A DNA stretch of 64,000 nt from Nocardioides sp. W7. Lineage in GTDB: Bacteria; Actinomycetota; Actinomycetes; Propionibacteriales; Nocardioidaceae. Where the stretch lies: positions 2,604,001 to 2,668,000 of the forward strand of contig NZ_CP095078.1 of the NCBI RefSeq assembly GCF_022919075.1. Direction: 5' to 3'. The notes below the pieces were generated by a model that ran no database searches, was not told the DNA's origin, and saw nothing but the letters and a program-made list of their open reading frames with translations. Below are positions 14,191 through 22,089 of this stretch, in pieces (the first letter of the stretch is position 1; the number at the start of each line of letters is the position of its first letter). Both the position numbers and the translations under genes were made by a program.

Positions 14191-14805
14191 TCAGTCGCCG
14201 AGACCGCGCGCCTGCAGCGCGTCGCCGGTCTCGTGGGCGCGCGCGACGACCCGGATCACGAACGGGGTGAGGAACGCGCGCGGGTGCCGGCCGAGACCGC
14301 GGGCCCGGGCGGCGTCCCGGGTCTCGAGGGCGAGTGCGAGCGTCCCCGGGAGGGCCTGGAGGGCGAGGCTGAAGGTGAGCGCGACCCGCTCGGGGCTGAC
14401 CCCGAACCGCCGGAACGGACCGAGCCAGCGCACGATCGCGTCGAGGATCGCGTTGACGGCCGTGGTCGCGGTCAGCACCACGGCGGCGAGCGCGAGGGCG
14501 AGCAGGTCGACGAAGGTCTCGACCGCCTTGGGCAGGCCGTAGAGCCACCACTGCAGCCCGGCGACCACGGTCGCGATCACCAGCACCGACCGGGCCGCGC
14601 GGACGAGGGTGCCGATCCGGATCCGGCCGACCAGGGCGGCGGTCAGTGCGAGCGCCAGGAACGCCCACGACCAGGTCGGGCTGCGCACCAGCACGACGGT
14701 GAGGCTGTACGCCGCCAGCGCGGTCATCTTCACGCCGACGGGCAGCCGGTGCAGCACGGTGTCGCCCGGCTGGTGGATGCCGATGAGGAGCAGGTTGCTG
14801 CTCAT
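14191..14805 (-). CDS. bioN: biotin ECF transporter transmembrane protein
   Basis: A 204-aa EcfT-type coupling protein with several membrane segments. Two Ala-Arg-Gly coupling motifs are visible in the C-terminal half (DAARARGLG and DALQARGLGD), which dock onto the ATPase. It would join BioM and BioY into the biotin importer. The ATG overlaps the bioM stop (ATGA). It is the last gene of bioY-bioM-bioN. Confidence 0.9.
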   Translation of the reverse strand: MSSNLLLIGIHQPGDTVLHRLPVGVKMTALAAYSLTVVLVRSPTWSWAFLALALTAALVGRIRIGTLVRAARSVLVIATVVAGLQWWLYGLPKAVETFVDLLALALAAVVLTATTAVNAILDAIVRWLGPFRRFGVSPERVALTFSLALQALPGTLALALETRDAARARGLGRHPRAFLTPFVIRVVARAHETGDALQARGLGD

Positions 14806-15497
14806 GCGAGCGCCGACCGCACGTAGTCGCCGATCGCCGCGTCGGGGTGACCGTCGAAGCGCACCGCCCCGTCGGCGACCACCAGCACCCGGTCGCAGCG
14901 GCGGGCCAGCTCCAGGTCGTGGGTGACCAGCACGACCTGCTGGTCGAGCCCGAGGAGCAGGTCGCCGACCCGCCGGGTGTTGGCCAGGTCGAGCAGGGTG
15001 GTCGGCTCGTCGGCGACCAGCACGGCGGGCTCGGAGGCGAGCACGCCGGCCAGGGCCAGCAGCTGCTTCTGCCCGCCCGAGAGGCTGTGCACGCTGTCGT
15101 GCGCGTGGCCGGCCAGGCCGTACCTCTCCAGCACCGCGAGCGCGAGCTCCCGCCGGCGTTCGCCGTTCCGCTCGTGGCGGCGCAGCGACAGCTCGACGTC
15201 CTCGACGCAGGTGGGCATCACCAGCTGCGCCGCGGGGTCGGTGAACGCGAAACCCACGCGACGGCGTACCTCCGCGCCCTTCCGCGCCACGTCGAGACCG
15301 TCGACCAGGACCCGGCCGACGGTCGGGGTGACGAGCCCGTTGAGCAGTCGGGCCAGGGTGGACTTGCCGGATCCGTTGGCGCCGACCACGCCGATGCGTC
15401 GCTCGCTCAGCGTGAGGGTGGTCGGGGCGAGGACGACCCGGTCGCCGGCGACCGTCGGGACGGTGACGCCGGCTCCGGCGAGCTCGAGGGTCGGCAC
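14802..15497 (-). CDS. bioM: biotin ECF transporter ATP-binding protein
   Basis: A 231-aa ECF ATPase: Walker A GANGSGKSTLARLL, Q-loop TDPAAQLVMPT, signature SLSGGQKQLLALAG, Walker B AVLVADEPTTLLDL and H-loop LVTHDLELA. The open frame extends far upstream over bioY, but GTG 15497, 2 nt after the bioY stop, gives a normal ECF-ATPase length. It energises biotin uptake together with BioN and BioY. Confidence 0.9.
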   Translation of the reverse strand: MPTLELAGAGVTVPTVAGDRVVLAPTTLTLSERRIGVVGANGSGKSTLARLLNGLVTPTVGRVLVDGLDVARKGAEVRRRVGFAFTDPAAQLVMPTCVEDVELSLRRHERNGERRRELALAVLERYGLAGHAHDSVHSLSGGQKQLLALAGVLASEPAVLVADEPTTLLDLANTRRVGDLLLGLDQQVVLVTHDLELARRCDRVLVVADGAVRFDGHPDAAIGDYVRSALA

Positions 15498-15499
15498 GC

Positions 15500-16096
15500 T
15501 CAGCGGCGCTCGAGCAGCCGTGGGAAGGCGCGGTGCACCTCGGCGGCGACCAGGCCGACGACGGCGGCCTTCAGGATGTCGCCCAGCCAGAACGGCGCGT
15601 CCCAGGCGGCCGCGGTGCGGAACGGGACGTCGGAGAAGGCGGCCATGCCGAGGGTGCCGAACAGGTGGTTCAGGGCGACGCCCGGCAGGCAGCAGAGAAA
15701 GACGACCAGGGCGGAGGTACGCCGGCCGCGCGCGACGTACCGGACCAGCAACCCGGTGACGAACGCGACCGCCAGGAACGACCACAGGTAGCCCGCGGTG
15801 ATCCCGGTGAAGACGCCGAGCCCGGCGGAGTGCCCCGAGAAGACCGGCAGCCCCGCGGCACCGAGGGCGAGGTACAGGGCGACCGTGAGGGTGCCGCGCA
15901 CGGCTCCGAGAAGTGCCCCGGTGAGGGTGATCGCGAAGGTCTGCAGGGTGATCTCGACGCCGGCGCCGCCGACGGGGATGCCGCCGACGAGGGTGCAGGC
16001 GGCGATCAGTGCGGCGAACGCCGCGACGAGGGCGAGGTCGGTCGCGGAGAGGCGGGCGCGGGTCGCGGCCGGCGCGGTGGTGTCGGTCATGGTCAT
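15500..16096 (-). CDS. bioY: biotin transporter substrate-binding protein BioY
   Basis: A 198-aa six-helix membrane S component that binds biotin. Family blocks include ALIAACTLVGGIPVGGAGVEITLQTFAI and the LALGAAGLPVFSGHSAGLGVF region with its conserved GxPVF. The ATG at 16096 follows AAGGATC. It starts the bioYMN operon, reading away from a BioQ-like TetR gene, with two operator-like repeats between them. Confidence 0.93.
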   Translation of the reverse strand: MTMTDTTAPAATRARLSATDLALVAAFAALIAACTLVGGIPVGGAGVEITLQTFAITLTGALLGAVRGTLTVALYLALGAAGLPVFSGHSAGLGVFTGITAGYLWSFLAVAFVTGLLVRYVARGRRTSALVVFLCCLPGVALNHLFGTLGMAAFSDVPFRTAAAWDAPFWLGDILKAAVVGLVAAEVHRAFPRLLERR

Positions 16097-16120
16097 CGGA
16101 GATCCTTCGTCGTACGGACC

Positions 16121-16150
16121 TGAACAGTGGTCAGGTGAACGGCGTTCAGG
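16121..16150. promoter_or_regulatory. tandem BioQ-type operators
   Basis: Two 15-bp direct repeats stand side by side: TGAACAGTGGTCAGG (16121-16135) and TGAACGGCGTTCAGG (16136-16150). The second contains TGAAC-N3-GTTCA, a perfect inverted repeat resembling the TGAAC-N3-GTTAC motif I recall for BioQ of corynebacteria and mycobacteria; the first is a one-mismatch version. TAGGGT (16152-16157), next to them, could be the regulator gene's -10. Biotin-responsive repression of both divergent units is inferred. Confidence 0.7.
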
Positions 16151-16198
16151 TTAGGGTCGGGGCCGTCGGTCGTCAACGGCCGCGGAACGGAGTGTGGC

Positions 16199-16771
16199 GT
16201 GCGCAACAGTCGCGGGGACGTCGTGGACCGGGCGATCGCCGTCCTCGACGCCTACGGCCTGGCCGACCTGTCGATGCGCCGCCTCGGCGCCGAGCTGGGC
16301 GTGCAGCCGAGCGCGCTCTACCACCACTTCGCCAACAAGCAGCTGCTGCTCGCGGCCGTCGCCGACGAGCTGCTCGCGCGCGGCGTCCGACCGGCGGGTG
16401 GCGGCTCGTGGGACGTCCAGGTCGTCGCCGTCTGCGGCGGGCTGCGCGACGCGATGCTGGCCTACCGCGACGGCGCCGAGCTGGTGGCGACGGTGCACTC
16501 CTTCGGCCTCGGTGCGCGGGCGCCGTACGACGCCCTGAGCGCCGCCCTCGCCTCCGGCGACCTGCCCGCCGACCTGGTGCCGGTCGCCGCGCGCACCCTG
16601 CTGCACTTCGTCTTCGGCCATGTCTCCGACGAGCAGACCCACCTGCAGGCCGGCAGCGCCGGCGCGATCGCCGACGCCCCGCGGGAGTCCTCCGACTTCG
16701 CGCTCGGGCTGGGGATCGTGGTCGACGGCATCCGGGCCCGCGTCACTCAGGGGCTCTCGGGCAACGCCTGA
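16199..16771 (+). CDS. bioQ: TetR family regulator, probable biotin regulator BioQ
   Basis: A 190-aa TetR protein: the HTH is in residues about 20-50 (YGLADLSMRRLGAELGVQPSALYHHFANKQLLL), and the C-terminal part has the TetR_C_1-like VHSFGLGARAPYDALSAAL region. The gene is divergent from bioYMN, with TGAAC-N3-GTTCA operators between, which supports BioQ. The GTG at 16199 has GGAG upstream. It ends 5 bp from the convergent peptidase gene. The BioQ identity rests on context and operator, not on a diagnostic residue. Confidence 0.8.
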   Translation: MRNSRGDVVDRAIAVLDAYGLADLSMRRLGAELGVQPSALYHHFANKQLLLAAVADELLARGVRPAGGGSWDVQVVAVCGGLRDAMLAYRDGAELVATVHSFGLGARAPYDALSAALASGDLPADLVPVAARTLLHFVFGHVSDEQTHLQAGSAGAIADAPRESSDFALGLGIVVDGIRARVTQGLSGNA

Positions 16772-16776
16772 CGTTC

Positions 16777-17337
16777 TCAGCGGCGAGGCGCCAGCGCGAG
16801 CAGCTCCCTCGGCCCGACGGCGGTCGACAGCCCGCCTCCGACCGCCCGCCGCTCGAAGTGCAGGTGGCAGCCGTCGGGAGCGCCGTCGTCGGAGGCGCGG
16901 GCGATCAGCTGTCCGCGTCGTACGACGTCGCCGCGCTTCACGTGGACCCGCCGGGTATGGCCGATGACGACGTCGAAGCCCTTGCTGCGGCTGCGCAGCA
17001 GGAGCGGGTTCGCCCCGTATGCCGGCCCCAGCGAGCCGTTGTCGACCACCCGCAGTCGGGTCCGGGCGAACAGCCGGGTGCCGCACGGCATCGCGAGGTC
17101 GAGGCCGTGGTGGAAGCCGCGCCCGTCCCGGCAGCGCGAGTCGGGTGAGTAGTACGGCGCCCGTGTGCAGCCGAACGGGATCATGATCCGGTGCGAGCCG
17201 GCGAACCACGGCGACGTGTAGCGGGTCCGGTCGGAGGTGAAGAACTCCCAGCGCGGGTCGGGCGCGGCGCCGGCCGGCGCGACCGGGGAGAGGACGAGCA
17301 GCAGGGGCAGCGCCAGCAGGGCCGAGAGCAGTCGCAT
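16777..17337 (-). CDS. secreted M23 family metallopeptidase
   Basis: A 186-aa exported protein: an N-terminal signal peptide (MRLLSALLALPLLLVLSPVAPAG, cleaved after AGA-A) is followed by a LytM/M23 domain. The zinc site is recognisable in HHGLDLAMPCGTRLFA (His and Asp) and HLHFE (the HxH pair), with a conserved VHVKRGDVVRRGQLIA turn. It probably cuts peptide cross-links in peptidoglycan or binds them. No SH3 or other wall-binding domain is present. It stands apart from its neighbours. Confidence 0.88.
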   Translation of the reverse strand: MRLLSALLALPLLLVLSPVAPAGAAPDPRWEFFTSDRTRYTSPWFAGSHRIMIPFGCTRAPYYSPDSRCRDGRGFHHGLDLAMPCGTRLFARTRLRVVDNGSLGPAYGANPLLLRSRSKGFDVVIGHTRRVHVKRGDVVRRGQLIARASDDGAPDGCHLHFERRAVGGGLSTAVGPRELLALAPRR

Positions 17338-17347
17338 GGATCCACCC

Positions 17348-17890
17348 TCACACAGAGTCGCCGAGCGGCCAGGAATCCAGCACCCGGCAGCCGCCGTCCT
17401 CCCACCAGGCCAGGTCGAGCCGCTCCGCGCGGCAGCGCACCGGCAGCAGGTGCTGAAGCGCCGCCCGGGTCGAGTCCTCGCTGACCGCCTCCGAGCGCAG
17501 GTCGAGGGTGAGGTGGGGGAGCACCTCGTCGTACCTCCCGGCGTACGGCGGGCACGCGGGGAAGGCCTCGAAGAGCCGCATCGTCAGCTCCTGGAACGGC
17601 CGCAGCGGGTCCGGCACCAGGTGGATGATCCCGTTGGGGAAGGTCGCAACCTGCCCCAGCACGAAGTCGAACGGCGGGGTGCTCGCCACCACCCGCGCCA
17701 CCCGGTGCCGGTCGGCTGGGGTCGGCTCGGGCAGGAACGGCCCGAGCGCGGTGATGTGCGCGTGCACGAACGCCGGGTCGGCCGAGACGAACCCGGGGTC
17801 GTAGAACTCGTGCCGGCCCCGGACGAACGGCTCGAGCGCCGGCACGGGCAGCTGCAGCACGGCGTGCCCCGGGTGCCCCTCGTGCGTCAC
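17348..17890 (-). CDS. 2'-5' RNA ligase / 2H phosphoesterase family protein
   Basis: A 180-aa protein with the two His-x-Thr-like motifs of the 2H superfamily: HAHITALGPF (near residue 30) and HLTLDL (near 130). Members open 2',3'-cyclic phosphates or join RNA ends. The real substrate is unknown. GTG 17890 is chosen because it lies 6 nt after TACCCT (a -10-like hexamer) on the minus strand and just before the conserved region; the longer open frame runs into a transposon remnant. Confidence 0.75.
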   Translation of the reverse strand: MTHEGHPGHAVLQLPVPALEPFVRGRHEFYDPGFVSADPAFVHAHITALGPFLPEPTPADRHRVARVVASTPPFDFVLGQVATFPNGIIHLVPDPLRPFQELTMRLFEAFPACPPYAGRYDEVLPHLTLDLRSEAVSEDSTRAALQHLLPVRCRAERLDLAWWEDGGCRVLDSWPLGDSV

Positions 17891-17924
17891 GGGAGGAGGG
17901 TACGTGGGGGCGGTGGTGCCGACG

Positions 17925-18352
17925 GTGTTCAGGAGGTCGCGCCTCGGGCTGTTGCCGTGGCCTCCCACCCCCGCGCCCGGGGTGGACCCGGTCGGGGACC
18001 GTTTGGTGGGGCGTTCGTTCTTGACCTGGGTGGTCGGCAGGTACGGCTTGCCGGTGATCGCCTCGGTGCCCGGGCCAGATCGAGGCCCAGCGCGCGCATC
18101 CTGTCGTGCACGCTGATCGGCCCGTGGTCCAGCCCGATCGGGGCGCGAGCACCGCGGCTGGCCCGTCGGCCTTCGCGAGCCTGGGTAGCGCTAGAACGAC
18201 TCGGAGGAGATTTCGTGCTCGGAGCAGCACGTCGAGATCGCGCCGCGGGGCGCGTCATTAGGCCACTGCAGGGCAGAAGTGTCACCACCAAGACCACCAG
18301 AAGCGTCACCGATGTCTTGATTCAGAACTGTCACCGACGTCCTGAGACATGA
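17925..18352 (-). mobile_element. decayed IS481-like transposase remnant with end repeats
   Basis: On the minus strand, broken frames contain GLDHGPISVHDRMRALG (about 18079-18138), which resembles the N-terminal part of actinobacterial IS481-type transposases. At its 5' side lie repeated end-like sequences: GTCACCGATGTCTTGA and GTCACCGACGTCCTGA about 25 bp apart, with a weaker third copy upstream (18278 on). The frame is interrupted and the DDE catalytic region is missing, so it is inactive. The family is a recollection of similar sequences and is uncertain. This fills most of the gene-free stretch 17891-18384. Confidence 0.4.
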
Positions 18353-18384
18353 CACGTGCGAGGGCCTGTGGAAGATCCAAGCGA

Positions 18385-18407
18385 TCGAACGTGCGTTCGA
18401 CTAGAAT
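18385..18407 (+). promoter_or_regulatory. LexA (SOS) box with adjacent -10
   Basis: TCGAACGTGCGTTCGA (18385-18400) has perfect 6-bp arms and fits the mycobacterial/actinobacterial LexA consensus CGAACRNRYGTTCG at every position. TAGAAT (18402-18407) follows by 1 bp as a likely -10 element, so bound LexA would block polymerase. The controlled gene starts at 18454. Confidence 0.88.
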
Positions 18408-18453
18408 TGGACGCATCATCCCGCACGTTTGTGGAGAGCTCTCGGAGGCTCGC

Positions 18454-19740
18454 ATGAACCACCCGATCCGGGTCGCCACCCGCGAGCTGGACCATGTGCT
18501 GAAGTCGGTGGCCGATGTGAACCCGGCGTTCATGACCACCCCCGACAAGGCCGCCGCTCTGGTCGAGCTGGCCGCGATCGAGGACCGGGTGGGCGAGCTG
18601 CGGCTCCGGGTTACCGCCGACGCGAGCGACGTGGCCGAGGACACGGGCGCCCGGGACGTCGGCGCCTGGGCCGCCGCCTCTACCAGGCGACGCCGTGGTG
18701 ACTGCGCCGCCGACCTCCGCCTCGCCCTGGCACTGGCCGACCGCCCGGTCCTGGCTGCGGCGGTCCGAGAAGGTGGGGTGAACCTCGACCAAGCACACGC
18801 GATCGCGGCGTCCCTCGCCGAGCTCCCGCCCGAGGTCGACGCCTGCGTGGTCGACCAGGCCGAGGCCGCGCTGGTGGCCTACGCCGCGCGCTTCGATCCC
18901 ATCGAGCTGCGCCGCCTGGGTCGCCGGATCCTCGACGTCATCGCCCCCGACCTCGCCGAGGCCGCCGAGGCCCGCCACCTCGCCAACCTGGAGGCATCCG
19001 CCCACCAACGGATGCGGTTGGGCCTCCGGGCCCAGGGCGATGGGATCACGCGGATCAGTGGCCTGATCCCGGACGCCTCCGCCGCCCGGCTCGCGACCTA
19101 CCTGCACGCCTTCACCAACCCCCGCCGCGACGACGCCGTCGACCCGACGCCGGTCGAGGAGGGACGAAGGCCCGTCTCGAAATCCGGCGAGCCGACCGCC
19201 CGCCCCGTCCCATACGGACGCAAGGCCGCGGCCGCGTTCTGCCAGCTCCTGGAGACCCTCGACCCCACACGGCTGCCCATCCACGGCGGCGACGCCACCA
19301 CCCTCGTCATCACCATGAGCCTCGACTCGCTCCGCGCGGAGCTCGGCACCGCCACCCTCGGCAACCCGGCCCCCGGCGACTCGGTCGACCGGATCACCGC
19401 CGAGGAGGCCCGCCGCCTTGCCTGCACCGCCCAGATCGTCCCCGCCGTCCTCGGCGGGAAGGGCGAGGTACTCGACCTCGGCCGCTCCCAACGCCTCTTC
19501 ACCCGCGCCCAACGCCGCGCCCTCGCCCTCACCGACCGCGAATGCCGCGCCGAGGGCTGCCAGATCCCGGCCCCCTGGTGCGAGGCCCACCACGCCGGCA
19601 CCCCCTGGGCCGCCGGCGGCCGCACAGACCTGGCCGACGGGATGCTGCTCTGCTCCCACCACCACCATCGAGCCCACGACCCGAGCTACTCCACCGAACG
19701 ACTCGCCGATGGCGGCGTGCGGTTCCACCGGCGGACGTAG
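18454..19740 (+). CDS. DUF222 / HNH endonuclease domain protein (13E12 type), SOS-controlled
   Basis: A 428-aa protein of the actinobacterial DUF222-HNH group, related to the REP13E12 proteins of M. tuberculosis. The long N-terminal DUF222 region (about residues 30-330) is followed by an HNH motif with Cys and His ligands (CRAEGCQIPAPWCEAHH, LLCSHHHHRAHD, near 363-410). ATG 18454 has GGAGG 8 nt upstream, so the longer frame beginning upstream is not used. A perfect LexA box precedes it. Its cellular role is unknown; it presumably cuts or binds DNA during DNA damage. It is the only intact gene in a decayed island. Confidence 0.85.
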   Translation: MNHPIRVATRELDHVLKSVADVNPAFMTTPDKAAALVELAAIEDRVGELRLRVTADASDVAEDTGARDVGAWAAASTRRRRGDCAADLRLALALADRPVLAAAVREGGVNLDQAHAIAASLAELPPEVDACVVDQAEAALVAYAARFDPIELRRLGRRILDVIAPDLAEAAEARHLANLEASAHQRMRLGLRAQGDGITRISGLIPDASAARLATYLHAFTNPRRDDAVDPTPVEEGRRPVSKSGEPTARPVPYGRKAAAAFCQLLETLDPTRLPIHGGDATTLVITMSLDSLRAELGTATLGNPAPGDSVDRITAEEARRLACTAQIVPAVLGGKGEVLDLGRSQRLFTRAQRRALALTDRECRAEGCQIPAPWCEAHHAGTPWAAGGRTDLADGMLLCSHHHHRAHDPSYSTERLADGGVRFHRRT

Positions 19741-19854
19741 ACCGGCGGTACTTCCGAGGTGGCACGACTCGTCTCGATGACTGACGCCCGCCGGAGTTCT
19801 TCCTGCGATTCGGCCGCGACAACAAGGGCGTTGCGGCGACACTCCTTCCCGTGA

Positions 19855-20289
19855 CGGACACTTGCCCGCGCTCCTGGACGTGCTGCGGCCTCTCCGCTGC
19901 CGGGTCGAGGTCCCCGCCCGTTCCAGCGTCGTGACCCCTGGCGGGGGTTCCGCTTCGCCGCTCGCCAGACGGTCCTGAGCCGCGCCGGCGGCCGATGCGA
20001 GGGGCCGATCTTCCTGGTGGCGGGACGCTGTCGGAAGGAGGCGAACGAGGTCGACCACATCTATCCCTGGTCGAAGGGCGGACCCACCGTCGCGAGCAAA
20101 GGCCAGGCTCTCTGTCGCGGGCACAACCGTCGGAAGTCGAACCTGCGCCCTCCTTGGTGGTACGTCCTGGCCCTGGAACGTCGACGAGTCGGCTACTGCC
20201 CACCCGGCGTCGACCTGCGAGTATTCGCCCGCATGAACGGCGACGAGCGCGCCGCGCGCGCCGCCTGGCTGGCTCGCCGTCGCCGGTAG
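19855..20289 (+). pseudogene. HNH endonuclease, start codon lost
   Basis: The frame from 19855 to 20289 encodes an HNH nuclease domain (DPWRGFRFAARQTVLSRAGG, RCRKEANEVDHIYPWSKGG, QALCRGHNRRKSN), then a basic tail. Domain likeness reaches back to about 19930, but no ATG, GTG or TTG occurs before GTG 20017, which lies inside the domain. A TGA closes the frame at 19852. So the 5' end seems lost or shifted in frame. A shortened 90-aa product from 20017 would keep the HNH core but lack its first Cys-containing part. Confidence 0.65.
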
Positions 20290-20299
20290 ATCTGCGTGA

Positions 20300-20741
20300 G
20301 ACGGGCGCTCGCGTCCGGTGCTGAAGGTGTCGGCGAAGCAGGTCGACGAGGGGGACCGCTTGACCCTGACGGCGACCATCAGGTCGCCCGCCCGGGCGAC
20401 TCGCGTGACGTTGCTGAAGTTCCGGCTCACCCTCTTCGGTGACCCGTCCTGGGATCCGGTGAAGTCGCTCAGGGTCCGAGGCAGGAAGAAGGTCGCCTGC
20501 AAGGAGGTCGCCACGGGCGAGAACAGCCAGCGGTACCGGGGGGCGGTCGCCTACCAGAGGGGGAACCGGGTCGTCGTCTCCAAGCCCGTGACCGTGACGA
20601 TCTGGCGGTGGATCCCTCGCCAAGCCGTACAGATTAGGGATCCAGCTGTTCGACACCACGCCCGGCGGGACCTCGGGGCTCGACGACGTGGAGTCCTGGC
20701 ACGTCCTCGGCGAACCCGAGTTCTTGTGCACCGGTGTCTGA
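20300..20741 (+). pseudogene. remnant of a secreted beta-sandwich protein, frameshifted
   Basis: From 20300 to about 20610 one frame reads as a repeat domain of a surface protein (VSAKQVDEGDRLTLTATI ... YRGAVAYQRGNRVVVSKPV, TVTIWRW). From about 20619 another frame continues sensibly (AKPYRLGIQLFDTTPGGTSG, LDDVESWHVLGEPEFLCTGV) to a TGA at 20739-20741. No signal peptide or start is present, so both a 5' truncation and a frameshift or deletion near 20610 are indicated. The original function is unknown. Confidence 0.55.
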
Positions 20742-20820
20742 CGAGGGCTTCGCGCTGAAACGACTCGACATTGACCCACGACCGCGGAGGGGAGCCAGGA
20801 TTCCCGGAGGATCTCGACCA

Positions 20821-21063
20821 TCAGGACCAGGTCTGGACTGGCTCGACCTCCAGACCGCCCTCGGGGCTGCGCCTGAACAGTCCTTGCAGTCCCTGCTCGA
20901 CCTCGGACGGTTCGGAGTCCGACACCTCGTCGTCGGTGACGGCGTGCACGAACGGGACAGCCTTGAACACCGCGGATGCCACGGTCGCGAACCAATGCTC
21001 GATCGGTTCGCGCCATCCTTTCGAGTCGGCCCAATCGCCGGTCGCCCCCGGCTCGCACAGCGA
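20821..21063 (-). pseudogene. 80-codon gene fragment of unknown origin
   Basis: A minus-strand frame without any usable start codon runs from 21063 to a TGA at 20821. Its composition is protein-like and unlike neighbouring shadow frames (GDWADSKGWREPIEHWFATV, FKAVPFVHAVTDDEVSDS, ending LEVEPVQTWS). A stop lies directly upstream. It looks like the C-terminal end of a lost gene. I do not recognise the family. The remaining DNA up to 21184 shows nothing else. Confidence 0.4.
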
Positions 21064-21184
21064 TCACGGCTCACCGAGCCGGATCAGGCACTGCGGCACG
21101 GGTGTCCCATGCCTCGACGCTAGGCGCGGCCTCCTCGCGTCGTGAGGGGCGAAGGCCCCACTGCTCGGGGGCTCGGCCGGCCGA

Positions 21185-22057
21185 TCAGACCGCGAGCAGT
21201 CGCTCGCACTCCGCGACCAGCCGGGCCCGCAGCGGCGCACCCCGCGCGGCGAAGCCGCGCTGCGCCTCGGCGTACGTCGCCTTGCCGGCGGCCGTCTCGA
21301 TCGGGATCGGCTCGAAGCCCAGGTCGGCCAGGTCGTACGGCGAGGCGCGCATGTCGAGCACCCGGATGTCGCGGGCCAGCTCGAAGCAGTCCGCGACCAG
21401 GTCGGAGCAGATCATCGGCGTCAGCCGGAACGCGTGCTTGTAGAGGTCCATCCCGGCGTGCAGGCAGGCCGGCTGCTCGAACTCCGGCCGGTCCGCAGCG
21501 GTCGGGCGGAGCGTGTTGAGGGACACCGCCGACGGCGTGAAGAACCGGAAGGCGTCGAAGTGCGAGCAGGCGATCCGGTGCGACTCGACGACCTCGTCGG
21601 TGCCGGTGCCGCCGAGGCGCAGCGGCCAGTCGGCGTGCCTGGTCTCGTCGTCGGCGAGCCGGTGCACCATCGCCCACTCGTGCAGCCCGAAGCAGCCGAA
21701 GTTGGCCGGCCGCGCCGCGGTCGCGCTCAGCAGTCGGTGCAGCGACTCGAGCACCGGCCGCTGCGCCACGACGTGGGACGAGGTGACTCCCACGGTCGAG
21801 CCTGTCGGACCGGTCGAGACCCCATAGCCCTTCAGTCCGTCGTACGACGAGGGGTCGCCGGCGAGCTGCACGCCGTACCCCGGGTGCCACCGCCGCAGCT
21901 GGGCCGGCCGCTGCGAGTAGTAGGTGAACAGGAAGTCGTGCACCGGGTGCTTGACCCCCGACCCACGGCGGGCCAGGTGGGGTCCGACGAACGCGTCGAC
22001 CCGCTCCGCGTGTGCGCTGACGCACGCGCGCCAGGTCGACTCCTCCAGCACCTCCAC
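21185..22057 (-). CDS. conserved actinobacterial protein of unknown function
   Basis: A 290-aa protein. Homologues I recall from actinobacteria share KHPVHDFLFTYYSQRPAQL and the WHPGYGVQLAG region and are often labelled 3-methyladenine DNA glycosylase, but no HhH or AAG-type active-site motif is visible, so I do not adopt that name. Cys and His are frequent (HEWAMVHRL, CSHFDAFRFF, CLHAGMDLYKHAFRL), which might bind metal. The GTG start lies 8 nt after TAGGCT on the minus strand (22071-22066). It shares a 32-bp divergent promoter with the FAH-family gene. Confidence 0.75.
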   Translation of the reverse strand: MEVLEESTWRACVSAHAERVDAFVGPHLARRGSGVKHPVHDFLFTYYSQRPAQLRRWHPGYGVQLAGDPSSYDGLKGYGVSTGPTGSTVGVTSSHVVAQRPVLESLHRLLSATAARPANFGCFGLHEWAMVHRLADDETRHADWPLRLGGTGTDEVVESHRIACSHFDAFRFFTPSAVSLNTLRPTAADRPEFEQPACLHAGMDLYKHAFRLTPMICSDLVADCFELARDIRVLDMRASPYDLADLGFEPIPIETAAGKATYAEAQRGFAARGAPLRARLVAECERLLAV

Positions 22058-22065
22058 GAGGCTCG

Positions 22066-22083
22066 AGCCTAGGTCGCTAGGGT
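22066..22083. promoter_or_regulatory. back-to-back leaderless promoters
   Basis: Only 32 bp separate two divergent GTG codons (22057 minus, 22090 plus). TAGGCT on the minus strand (22071-22066) is 8 nt from one start and TAGGGT on the plus strand (22078-22083) is 6 nt from the other. Neither has a Shine-Dalgarno sequence, so both messages probably begin at or next to the start codon and the two polymerases must compete for the same DNA. Confidence 0.6.
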
Positions 22084-22089
22084 CACAGG

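Noticed and set aside
16118..16136. ACCTGA...TCAGGT read as the main operator palindrome
   Set aside because: It arises from the overlap of the two 15-bp direct repeats; TGAAC-N3-GTTCA fits the regulator type better.
19529..21074. Long minus-strand frames across the decayed island
   Set aside because: They are Arg/Gly/Pro-rich shadows of the DUF222 and HNH frames; only the 80-codon fragment at 20821-21063 looks protein-like.
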